Shown piece after piece: positions 1 through 5,912 of a stretch of DNA of 7,512 nucleotides (the stretch's first letter is position 1; every line of letters starts with the position of its first letter). The notes below the pieces were generated by a model. The model was given only the letters and a program-made list of their open reading frames with translations. It had not been told where the DNA came from and did no database searches. This DNA comes from an uncultured Bryobacteraceae bacterium (GTDB lineage: Bacteria; Acidobacteriota; Terriglobia; Bryobacterales; Bryobacteraceae): positions 1 to 7,512 of the forward strand of contig CAKZVG010000516.1 of NCBI GenBank assembly GCA_937921835.1, written 5' to 3'. Made by a program: the position numbers and the translations under genes.

Positions 1-1
1 C

Positions 2-259
2 TCGCCCATCGAGCCGCCGCTGCTGCGCCTCGATCTTGCGCAAGCCGCCGGTCCTTACAAGAAAGGCCCGCAGACGGTGCCGCTCCCGCCCTACGAGCGT
101 TACGAGGGCGATTTCGAGGAATTGGCCGCGTGCATCGCGGCGGGCAAGCCGCTCGCGGTGACGCCCGAGGAAGACCTGCGCGTGCACGAGGCGCTGTTGC
201 GCGCCTCGGACATGTGGGAGAAGCGCGGCCCGGCGCCGCGCCAACGAGGCACACGATGA
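2..259 (+). CDS. Gfo/Idh/MocA family oxidoreductase, C-terminal end (5' truncated)
   Basis: An open frame runs in from the left edge and ends at a TGA at 257-259, leaving 85 residues visible. The segment around YEGDFEELAACIAAGKPLAV, followed by a P-E-E-D-L-R-V-H-E-A-L-L-R-A-S pattern, is the usual C-terminal tail of Gfo/Idh/MocA family NAD(P)-dependent dehydrogenases: a short region on the kinds of residues set by a site configuration list, then a helix with the conserved D-L-x-V-x-E-A motif. The N-terminal Rossmann domain and catalytic lysine lie outside the window, so the substrate (typically a sugar, inositol or sugar derivative) cannot be named. A GTG at 77 is in frame but internal to the domain and is not a plausible start. 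The stop overlaps the next gene's ATG (ATGA), which suggests one transcript and coupled translation with the FAH family gene. Family call fairly sure; specificity unknown. Confidence 0.75.
   Translation, partial: SPIEPPLLRLDLAQAAGPYKKGPQTVPLPPYERYEGDFEELAACIAAGKPLAVTPEEDLRVHEALLRASDMWEKRGPAPRQRGTR
246..249 (+). promoter_or_regulatory. Ribosome binding site deciding the FAH-family start
   Basis: GAGG lies six bases before the ATG at 256, inside the last codons of the upstream gene. It supports 256 as the start rather than the in-frame ATG at 130, which lies deep inside the preceding gene. Confidence 0.6.
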
Positions 260-1086
260 CTTCACGCAGAGAGATTCTGGCGGGCGCTCTGGCGGCGTCC
301 GCGGCGTCCGCGCAGGCGCGCGGCGTCACGCACTATGTACGCTTCCGCCAGGGGGCGCGGGCGGCCTACGGGATCCTGGATGGGGAGACGGTCCGCGAGC
401 TCAAAGGTCCGCCCTATGCCCAGGCCGAGGAGACCGGCGTGCGGCACAAGCTCGGGGAAGTGAAGCTGCTGTTTCCCTGCACCCCGCCCAAGGTGCTGGC
501 GGTGGGGTTGAACTACAAGAGCCATCTCGGAAGCCGCCAGCCTCCCGCGCGGCCGGAGATCTTCTACAAGCCCACAAGCTGCCTCCTGAGCCCGGGCGAT
601 GCGATTGTGATTCCCGAGGGCGCCAGGAATGTTCACTACGAGGGCGAACTGGTGCTGGTCATTGGCCGGCGCGTGCGCCGCGCCTCCCGGGAGCAGGCGC
701 GCGAAGCCATCTTCGGCGTGACCTGCGGCAACGACGTCTCCGAACGCGACTGGCAGAACGGCCCGGACAAGGACCTGCAATGGTGGCGCGCCAAGGGCGC
801 CGACACGTTCGGCCCGCTCGGTCCCTCGATCGCGCGCGGGCTGGACTACGGCAAGCTGCTGCTCCGGACGCGGCTGAACGGGCAGGTGGTGCAAGAACAG
901 TCCACCTCGGATCTATTGTTTGACGGACCGGCCATCGTGAGCTGGGTGAGCCGTTTCGTCACCCTGGTTCCCGGCGACGTCATTTACACCGGAACGCCGG
1001 GCCAGACCAAGCCGATGAAGCCGGGCGACACGGTGGAGGTGGAGATTGAAGGTGTCGGCGTGCTGCGCAACCCGGTGAAGGGCTAG
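256..1086 (+). CDS. Fumarylacetoacetate hydrolase (FAH) family protein with Tat-type signal
   Basis: 276 residues. FAH-fold enzymes cleave or isomerise 2-oxo acids and related dicarbonyls using a divalent metal, commonly in aromatic or sugar-acid breakdown. Visible family landmarks are N-Y-K-S-H (86-90), the metal ligands in Y-E-G-E (E129, E131), N-D-V-S-E-R-D with ligand D160, the lysine of A-K-G-A-D-T-F (K180) and T-G-T-P (245-248). All key residues expected of an active member are present. The N-terminus reads T-S-R-R-E-I-L then an Ala-rich hydrophobic stretch to about residue 21, resembling a twin-arginine signal with an A-x-A type cleavage region; this is unusual because FAH enzymes are normally cytoplasmic. 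The ATG at 256 is chosen because it has an RBS, overlaps the upstream stop as ATGA and starts a sensible leader; an ATG at 130 in the same frame would lie inside the upstream gene. The upstream dehydrogenase suggests a shared catabolic role, by inference. The exact substrate is unknown. Confidence 0.88.
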   Translation: MTSRREILAGALAASAASAQARGVTHYVRFRQGARAAYGILDGETVRELKGPPYAQAEETGVRHKLGEVKLLFPCTPPKVLAVGLNYKSHLGSRQPPARPEIFYKPTSCLLSPGDAIVIPEGARNVHYEGELVLVIGRRVRRASREQAREAIFGVTCGNDVSERDWQNGPDKDLQWWRAKGADTFGPLGPSIARGLDYGKLLLRTRLNGQVVQEQSTSDLLFDGPAIVSWVSRFVTLVPGDVIYTGTPGQTKPMKPGDTVEVEIEGVGVLRNPVKG

Positions 1087-1107
1087 CCCGCCCGCGTTCC
1101 GCCTGGC

Positions 1108-1998
1108 ATGAAACGGCATCGCAAACTGCTGCGGCGGTGGGTTCCCCCGGAGCTCATCAACCGCGTGAATGCCGCCACCCATCTTGAGGACCGCTTCCAC
1201 GATCTGGAGACCCGCCGCGCGCAGTTGGCTGAAATCGTGCTGCGGGAACGTTTCGGCGCTCTGTTCGCCCCGGAGGCCGGGCGCGAATTCCGCGTCTTTT
1301 CCCAGAACGGCGAAGATGGGCTGCTGCTCTGGCTGCTCAAGGAGACCGGCGCGGAGGTGAAGACCTTCGTTGAGATCGGCGTCGAGAACGGCCTCGAGTG
1401 CAACACCGCGGTGCTGGGCTTCGTGCTGGGCTGGGACGGTCTGATGGTGGAGGCGGACCCGCGCGGGGCGGCGGCGGCGCGGAAGCTGGCGGCGCGGATG
1501 CTGCGCGGACGGACCAACCGCGTCGAGGTGCGGCAGGAGTATGTGCGCCCGGCGACCATCGGCGCGCTGTTCCCGGAGCCGCGGCTCGGTGTGCTCTCGA
1601 TCGACGTCGACGGGATGGACTACTGGCTCTGGAAGGCGGTGACGCACGCCGAGGCGGACGTTGTCATCATCGAGTACAACGCCTCCCTGGGCGCCGAGGC
1701 GGCCATCAGCGTCCCCTTCCGGGAGGAATTCTCGGCTGCCGACGCCCACCCGAGCGGTTACTATCACGGGGCTTCGCTGGCCGCGCTTGAGAAGCTGGGC
1801 CGCGAGAAATCCTACTCCCTGGTGGCGGTGGATTCGGCCGGGGTGAACGCGTTTTTCGTGCGCGACGCCGTCCGTCCCCCATCGGTGAAACCGCAAACGG
1901 CGGCCTCGCTGTTCCGTCCGCACGCCATGCGCTGCCGCCTCCACCCGCCGGAGGAGCAGTGGGCGCTGATCCGGGACCTGCCCTACGAGCGGGTTTGA
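1108..1998 (+). CDS. FkbM-like SAM-dependent methyltransferase family protein
   Basis: 296 residues, no signal peptide or membrane segment, so probably cytoplasmic. After a basic, helical N-terminus (about 1-60) comes F-S-Q-N-G-E-D-G (64-71), then a class I Rossmann-like methyltransferase core: F-V-E-I-G-V-E-N-G (87-95, the glycine-rich SAM loop), M-V-E-A-D-P (113-118, acidic end of strand 2), S-I-D-V-D-G-M-D-Y-W (164-173), I-I-E-Y-N (187-191) and a G-Y-Y-H-G-A-S segment (217-223) before a final strand G-V-N-A-F-F-V (245-251). These resemble FkbM-type methyltransferases and uncharacterised relatives often found near glycan or surface-polysaccharide genes. The acceptor is unknown. The gene starts 21 nt after the FAH stop and has no clear Shine-Dalgarno sequence; no better in-frame start is visible. 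It precedes a surface protein gene by 55 nt, so a role in modifying surface glycans is possible but only inferred from position. Fold fairly sure, reaction moderate. Confidence 0.7.
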   Translation: MKRHRKLLRRWVPPELINRVNAATHLEDRFHDLETRRAQLAEIVLRERFGALFAPEAGREFRVFSQNGEDGLLLWLLKETGAEVKTFVEIGVENGLECNTAVLGFVLGWDGLMVEADPRGAAAARKLAARMLRGRTNRVEVRQEYVRPATIGALFPEPRLGVLSIDVDGMDYWLWKAVTHAEADVVIIEYNASLGAEAAISVPFREEFSAADAHPSGYYHGASLAALEKLGREKSYSLVAVDSAGVNAFFVRDAVRPPSVKPQTAASLFRPHAMRCRLHPPEEQWALIRDLPYERV

Positions 1999-2038
1999 CA
2001 CTGCCGCCGGAGTGGGTCATGCTGAAGGCTGGGCAAAC

Positions 2039-2049
2039 GAGGGTCCCTC
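2039..2049 (+). promoter_or_regulatory. Ribosome binding site inside a small inverted repeat
   Basis: GAGGG at 2039-2043 lies ten bases before the ATG at 2054 and is the likely ribosome binding site of the surface-protein gene. It is immediately mirrored by CCCTC at 2045-2049, so GAGG and CCTC could form a 4-bp hairpin with a 3-nt loop that partly hides the site. The hairpin is short, and its effect on translation is not shown. Confidence 0.4.
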
Positions 2050-2053
2050 CCGC

Positions 2054-4915
2054 ATGAAACCGCCGTTGTTGGTCTTGCTGCTATCGGTGTTGGTTCCGGG
2101 CGCGGAAGCGGCGGTGAATTTCCCGGGTCTCACCCGCCATTTCGAACCCAACCTGGGGCTGGCCGATCCCGAGGTCGAGTTTCTCAGCCGCGGGCCTGGT
2201 TACGAGCTGGAGATCACGCGGCGGGAAATCCGGCTGCGGCGCGGCGGGCACGTGGCGCGCATGCGGCTGGAAGGCGCCGCGGCGGCGGCTGGTGTGGCCG
2301 GACTCGGTCAGCGGCCTTCGGTCAGCAATTACCTGACGGGATCGGACCCCGCGCGCTGGCGGATTGGGGTTCCGCATTTCGAACGCGTCAAGCTGAGCGG
2401 CGTGTATCCCGGCGTGGATCTGGTTTTCTACGGCCAACGGAACTCTGTGGAATACGATTTCGAACTGGCGCCGGGCGTGGATCCGGGCAGCATCCGCATG
2501 CGTTGGGAAGGCGCGGAACGGCCGGAACTGGATTCCGCGGGGAACCTGCTGCTGGCGACCCCCGCGGGACCGCTGCGCATCGAGCGGCCGCTCGCCTGGC
2601 AGCAGACCGGCGATGAGCGGCGGGCCGTGAAGGCGCGCTTCCAGGTGGAACCCTCTGGAGCGGTGGGTTTCGTTCTGGGAGAGTGGGACCGGCGGCGCGC
2701 GCTGGTCATCGATCCGGTGCTGACGTATTCGGGATACCTGGGCGGAGCGGGCTTCGACTCGGCCACCGCCGTTGCCGTGGACGCGGCTGGAAACGCCTAC
2801 CTCTGCGGGTCGGTGGATCATCTGGGACTGGCGGGCTTTTCTTCCGTGCAGGCGGCCTCCGGCGGCGGGGCTTCCGACGCCTTCGCCGCCAAGATCGACT
2901 CCTCCGGCGCCTCGCTGGTCTACCTGACGTATCTCGGCGGTAGCGGGATGGACCACGCCACCAGCATCGCGGCGGACGCGGAAGGCAATACCTATGTTGG
3001 CGGCGTGACCGATTCCCGCGATTTCCCGCTCAGGAACCCGATCCAGTTTCTGCCCAAAGGCCAGACGGACGGGTTTGTCGTCAAGCTGTCGCCGGATGGG
3101 CAGGTCCTGCTGTTCTCTAGCTACCTGGGAGGATCGCTGGCGGACGGCGTGCGGGGGATCGCGGTTGGCCCCGGGCAAACCGTGTTTGCCGCGGGCGTCA
3201 CCTCGTCACCGGATTTTCCGGCGACGCCCGGCGCACTCCGAAGCGCGCCTGCCGGAGGCTGGGACGCGTGGGTGGCGAGGCTCAACCCTCTTACCCGCGA
3301 GTTGCATTACTCAACGCTGCTCGGCGGAGCGGACAGCGATTACGCGACAGCGATCCGGGTGGACGGAACAGGCAGCGCATTGATAACCGGCAATACGTAT
3401 TCCGATGACTTTCCGGTAAGTTCGGACGCCGCCTGGAGGAGGAATTCTTCCGGTTCCGCGGCCGGCTTTATAACTAAGCTGAACCCTTCTGGCTCGGGCT
3501 TCGTCTTCTCCACTTACTTCCCGGGAGCTTCCGACATCCTGGGCCTGGACCTCGACGAAGCGGGCCGCCCGTACCTCTCCGGAGTGACAGTTACCGGCGG
3601 CATTCCCGTGACGGCAGGGGCTCACCGGGTGGCGGCGATGGGCACCGACGCTTTTCTGGCGAAGCTCAACTCGGCCGGCTCCGCGCCGTTGTTTTCGACG
3701 TTCCTCGGCGGCTGGCGGCACGACGCCGCGGCCGCCGTGCGGGTGAACGCCGCCGGCTACCCGTTCGCCGCCGGCTATACGAACTCTCTGGAGTTCCCCC
3801 TGGCGGGGTCGCCCTTGCAGGGAGCCAAGCCCGGACCGGCGCCGCTGTTCACCGGGTTCCTTTCGGTGTTCAACCCAGCCGGGACCGGCTTGGTTTACTC
3901 GACCTATCTCGGAGGCGGCGCCTCGGGCGGGTTGCGCGCGGCGGCGCTGGACGGGGCGGGAAACGCCTACCTGGCCGGTTTCACCGATTCGCAGGACTTC
4001 CCAGCCGCTTCGTCCGGCTGGCCCTCCAACGAGTGGAAGGGCGGCATGCTCGACTCGGTGGCGGCGAAACTGAGCGACTTCAATCTCGCGCCGTGTCCGG
4101 TGAGCCTTGCCGCGGCGGGCGGGGAAGTCGCGGCCGGGGGAGGCGTGGGTTCCATCCCGGTGCAGGCCCAACCCGGCTGCAACTGGCACGTGATGGCGAG
4201 CATGCCGTTCGTGTCCCTGGATGGCGGGACGCAGGGCGGGCTGCTTGGCTCCGGAACCGGAGTGGTGACTTACCGGGTCGCCCCCAACCCGGGAGTAAGT
4301 CCCCGGACCGCGTCGATCAGCGCCGGTGGAAGGATGCTGCACCTGATCCAGCCTGGCGCCGGCGAGTTGGCGCCCTATGACGACGTGCCGCTAAGCCATC
4401 CTTTCGCGCACCACATCCGGATCATGCGCGACCGCCGGATCACGGCCGGTTGCGCGCCGTCGGCCTATTGCCCCGAGGAGGGCGCCACGCGGGCTCAGAT
4501 GGCGGTTTTCATCGCCCGCGCGCTGTACGGGGGGGATGAGTTTCCCTACCGCGCGGCGCCCTACTTCAACGACGTTCCGCCCAGCCATATCCTGTTCAAG
4601 TGGGTCCAGAAACTGCGCGAAACGGGGGTGATCGGCGAGTGCTCGCCAGGCAACTTCTGTCCGGACGAGCTGGTGACGCGCGGCCAGATCGCGGCCTTCC
4701 TCATCCGGGGGTTGCTGGGAAGCGCTTTCAGCTATAGCCCGGCGCCCGCCTACGTCGATGTCCCCCCCACGAGCCAGGACTTCGCCTACATTCAGAAGAT
4801 GCGCGACTGGGGCATCACCTCGGGTTGCACGCAGGTCCAATACTGCCCCGGCGCCCCCGCCACGCGCGGAGAAATGGCGGTGTTCATCGTGCGCGCCTTC
4901 TTCACGCCGCGCTAA
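2054..4915 (+). CDS. Secreted SBBP beta-propeller / BACON-like / triple SLH surface protein
   Basis: 953 residues. A Sec signal peptide (about 1-19: M-K-P-P, Leu/Val core, G-A-E-A) selects the ATG at 2054; an in-frame GTG at 2012 would add 14 polar residues before it and has no RBS. Residues about 25-220 match the N-terminal domain usual before SBBP propellers (N-Y-L-T-G at 92-96; Y-P-G-V-D-L-V-F-Y at 118-126; V-I-D-P-V-L at 218-223). Seven SBBP repeats follow, each opening with an L-x-Y-S-T-Y-L-G-G-like strand at 223, 288, 352, 417, 483, 545 and 613, enough to close one seven-bladed propeller. Residues about 680-767 look like a BACON domain (cysteines 681, 709). Three SLH repeats end the protein (about 773-824, 837-889, 899-951), each with a C-x5-C pair (800/806, 863/869, 925/931). 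By family, this is probably an exported, envelope-attached binding or scaffold protein with no visible catalytic site. The ligand is unknown. Confidence 0.88.
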   Translation: MKPPLLVLLLSVLVPGAEAAVNFPGLTRHFEPNLGLADPEVEFLSRGPGYELEITRREIRLRRGGHVARMRLEGAAAAAGVAGLGQRPSVSNYLTGSDPARWRIGVPHFERVKLSGVYPGVDLVFYGQRNSVEYDFELAPGVDPGSIRMRWEGAERPELDSAGNLLLATPAGPLRIERPLAWQQTGDERRAVKARFQVEPSGAVGFVLGEWDRRRALVIDPVLTYSGYLGGAGFDSATAVAVDAAGNAYLCGSVDHLGLAGFSSVQAASGGGASDAFAAKIDSSGASLVYLTYLGGSGMDHATSIAADAEGNTYVGGVTDSRDFPLRNPIQFLPKGQTDGFVVKLSPDGQVLLFSSYLGGSLADGVRGIAVGPGQTVFAAGVTSSPDFPATPGALRSAPAGGWDAWVARLNPLTRELHYSTLLGGADSDYATAIRVDGTGSALITGNTYSDDFPVSSDAAWRRNSSGSAAGFITKLNPSGSGFVFSTYFPGASDILGLDLDEAGRPYLSGVTVTGGIPVTAGAHRVAAMGTDAFLAKLNSAGSAPLFSTFLGGWRHDAAAAVRVNAAGYPFAAGYTNSLEFPLAGSPLQGAKPGPAPLFTGFLSVFNPAGTGLVYSTYLGGGASGGLRAAALDGAGNAYLAGFTDSQDFPAASSGWPSNEWKGGMLDSVAAKLSDFNLAPCPVSLAAAGGEVAAGGGVGSIPVQAQPGCNWHVMASMPFVSLDGGTQGGLLGSGTGVVTYRVAPNPGVSPRTASISAGGRMLHLIQPGAGELAPYDDVPLSHPFAHHIRIMRDRRITAGCAPSAYCPEEGATRAQMAVFIARALYGGDEFPYRAAPYFNDVPPSHILFKWVQKLRETGVIGECSPGNFCPDELVTRGQIAAFLIRGLLGSAFSYSPAPAYVDVPPTSQDFAYIQKMRDWGITSGCTQVQYCPGAPATRGEMAVFIVRAFFTPR

Positions 4916-4976
4916 TGCGGCGGGCGGAGCGGGGGCCGGCGGCCGGTCGGTTTCCGATTTCTGAGCAGCTCGGCGG

Positions 4977-4995
4977 CCGTACTGAAGTACTACGG
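4977..4995. promoter_or_regulatory. Overlapping inverted repeats upstream of the PilZ gene
   Basis: CCGTA (4977-4981) and TACGG (4991-4995) form an inverted repeat around a 9-nt centre. A second one, GTACT (4979-4983) and AGTAC (4986-4990), overlaps it around a 2-nt centre. They lie about 84 nt before the PilZ start, in a patch less GC-rich than its surroundings. This could be a regulator binding site, or less likely an RNA hairpin. The symmetry is seen directly; the function is inferred. Confidence 0.35.
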
Positions 4996-5068
4996 GAAAA
5001 TGAACCGTTTCCGCTATTGCTGCGCGTGGCCGCGCCCGGGATCATAAGAAAGACGACCAGGAGTTTTC

Positions 5069-5074
5069 AGGAGG
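5069..5074 (+). promoter_or_regulatory. Strong ribosome binding site for the GTG-started PilZ gene
   Basis: AGGAGG, a full match to the Shine-Dalgarno consensus, ends four bases before the GTG at 5079. It is what makes the GTG start credible; no other in-frame start lies between the preceding stop and the PilZ motif. Confidence 0.7.
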
Positions 5075-5078
5075 CTGT

Positions 5079-5420
5079 GTGGACACAGACAACCGGCAAA
5101 ACCCGGAGCGCCGGACCGCGGACCGGTTTCCACTCGATCGGGAAGTGAAGTACAAGGTCTATCACAAGCGGAACGGCGAAGACACCGGGATCGGACAGAC
5201 GGTCAACATGAGCAGCACCGGCCTGCTGTTCACCACCGAGGCGATGCTGGCGCCGGGACGGCGGCTGGAAGTCGCCATCAACTGGCCGGCGCAGCTTGAC
5301 AACAAGTGCCCGTTGAAGCTGGTGGCGCGTGGCAAGGTGGTGCGCTGCGAACCCGGCAAGGCCGCGATGGAAATCCAGCAGTACGAATTCCGCACCGCCA
5401 AGGCGACCAGTTGGACATAG
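5079..5420 (+). CDS. Single-domain PilZ protein, probable c-di-GMP receptor
   Basis: 113 residues, the usual size of a stand-alone PilZ domain. Both c-di-GMP binding signatures are present: R-x3-R (R12, R16 in E-R-R-T-A-D-R-F-P-L) and N-x-S-x2-G (N43, S45, G48 in V-N-M-S-S-T-G-L-L-F). The strands that follow (R-R-L-E-V-A-I-N-W-P and A-R-G-K-V-V-R-C) fit the PilZ beta-barrel. There is no signal peptide, membrane segment or second domain, so it is probably a cytoplasmic adaptor that binds c-di-GMP and passes the signal to a partner by contact. The gene starts with GTG behind a strong RBS, 163 nt after the surface-protein gene. It may have its own promoter, with the overlapping inverted repeats at 4977-4995 upstream. 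A GC hairpin follows directly. Family certain from both motifs; the partner and process (motility, exopolysaccharide or adhesion) are not indicated. Confidence 0.9.
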   Translation: MDTDNRQNPERRTADRFPLDREVKYKVYHKRNGEDTGIGQTVNMSSTGLLFTTEAMLAPGRRLEVAINWPAQLDNKCPLKLVARGKVVRCEPGKAAMEIQQYEFRTAKATSWT

Positions 5421-5450
5421 CCCGCCGCCGCGCCGTTCGGCGGCGTGGGC
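5420..5450 (+). terminator. GC-rich hairpin directly after the PilZ stop, possible terminator
   Basis: GCCC (5420-5423) pairs with GGGC (5447-5450) and GCCGCC (5424-5429) pairs with GGCGGC (5439-5444), with a 2-nt bulge (5445-5446) and a 9-nt loop, giving about ten base pairs starting at the last base of the stop codon. No T-run follows, so it is not a classical intrinsic terminator, but its strength and position suit 3'-end formation or protection. Confidence 0.4.
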
Positions 5451-5912
5451 GCCACGGGCCGCCAGCGGGGCGGTCCCGCTTCCAATCCGGCCACGGCTTC
5501 GCCGCAAGCTCCTGTCTGCCCGGAGGAGTCCTGCGGGCGGCTTGAGCAGCCGGTTGCATCAGGCGACAGGGTTATCTCCGGCGCCGGGGCGCCACGCTGA
5601 AACCCGTCTTCCATGGTGTGTGGCGCGAAGCAGCCACAAGCGTTGAGCATAAGCAAGCGCAGTGTGGCGGATCGCAAAACACAGCAGCGCGCTCCGGAAG
5701 CATGCGGCGCCCGCCTCCGGCCAACTGGGCGTTCTACCGCGCTCCTTCGGCCGTTCTCGGACAAGCGTACGGTCTCGGGAACTCACGCTGGCGGCGAGTC
5801 CCTCACCCTCCGGCATCGCCCGAGGCCGCCGGGTGGCAGGACCGGTTCAGCACCCCGCGGACCGGACACGGGGGCAGCGCCTGTTCAGAAACACCGGCCA
5901 GCCGCCACCGTC
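5421..5912. other. Convergent intergenic region with several hairpins, no gene recognised
   Basis: This 492-nt stretch lies between the convergent PilZ and MFS genes. Open frames cross it on both strands, but their translations are Arg/Pro/Ala-rich, show no motif I recognise and continue antisense or out of frame into neighbours, so I call no gene. It holds several inverted repeats. GGGTT (5569-5573) with AACCC (5601-5605) encloses GGCGC (5580-5584) with GCGCC (5589-5593). TGTGGC (5619-5624) pairs with GCCACA (5633-5638). GGGAACTC (5777-5784) pairs with GAGTCCC (5796-5802) with one bulged base. The 7-mer GGACCGG is repeated directly at 5839-5845 and 5859-5865, 20 bp apart. Some may be terminators for the two facing genes. 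A small RNA cannot be excluded, but nothing matches a known class. Confidence 0.5.

Noticed and set aside
130..255. In-frame upstream start for the FAH-family protein at 130, adding 42 residues
   Set aside because: The extension lies inside the coding end of the preceding oxidoreductase and is an Arg/Gly/Ala-rich frame shadow. The ATG at 256 has an RBS, an ATGA overlap and a sensible signal sequence.
913..2001. Long - strand open frame (362 codons) opposite the FAH and methyltransferase genes
   Set aside because: Arg/His/Gln-rich translation without motifs, antisense to two well-supported genes; typical of high-GC shadow frames.
2012..2053. GTG start at 2012 for the surface protein
   Set aside because: It adds 14 polar residues before a clear signal peptide and has no properly spaced RBS; the ATG at 2054 is better.
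2081..3178. Long - strand open frame opposite the SBBP gene, and a similar one at 3311-4342
   Set aside because: Low-complexity, Arg/Gly-rich, no family motif, fully antisense to a recognised propeller protein.
4947..4960. Small hairpin TCGG-TTT-CCGA followed by TTT after the surface-protein gene
   Set aside because: Only a 4-bp stem and a very short T-run; too weak to call a terminator.
5017..5045. Possible -35 (TTGCTG) and -10 (GATCAT) with a 17-nt spacer before the PilZ gene
   Set aside because: Only about half of each hexamer matches the sigma-70 consensus; not enough to call a promoter.
5545..5610. - strand resemblance to a TPP riboswitch core (GGAGA, ACCC and CCTGAT in the right order)
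   Set aside because: The later conserved part (the TAATGCC region) is missing and no - strand gene follows; likely chance.
5162..5764. - strand open frame crossing the PilZ gene and the intergenic region, plus a smaller one at 5559-5816
   Set aside because: No RBS, no recognisable domain, and partly antisense to a clear PilZ gene.
5843..5860. GGTTCAGCACC resembling a tRNA T-loop
   Set aside because: No matching T-stem, anticodon arm or acceptor stem around it.
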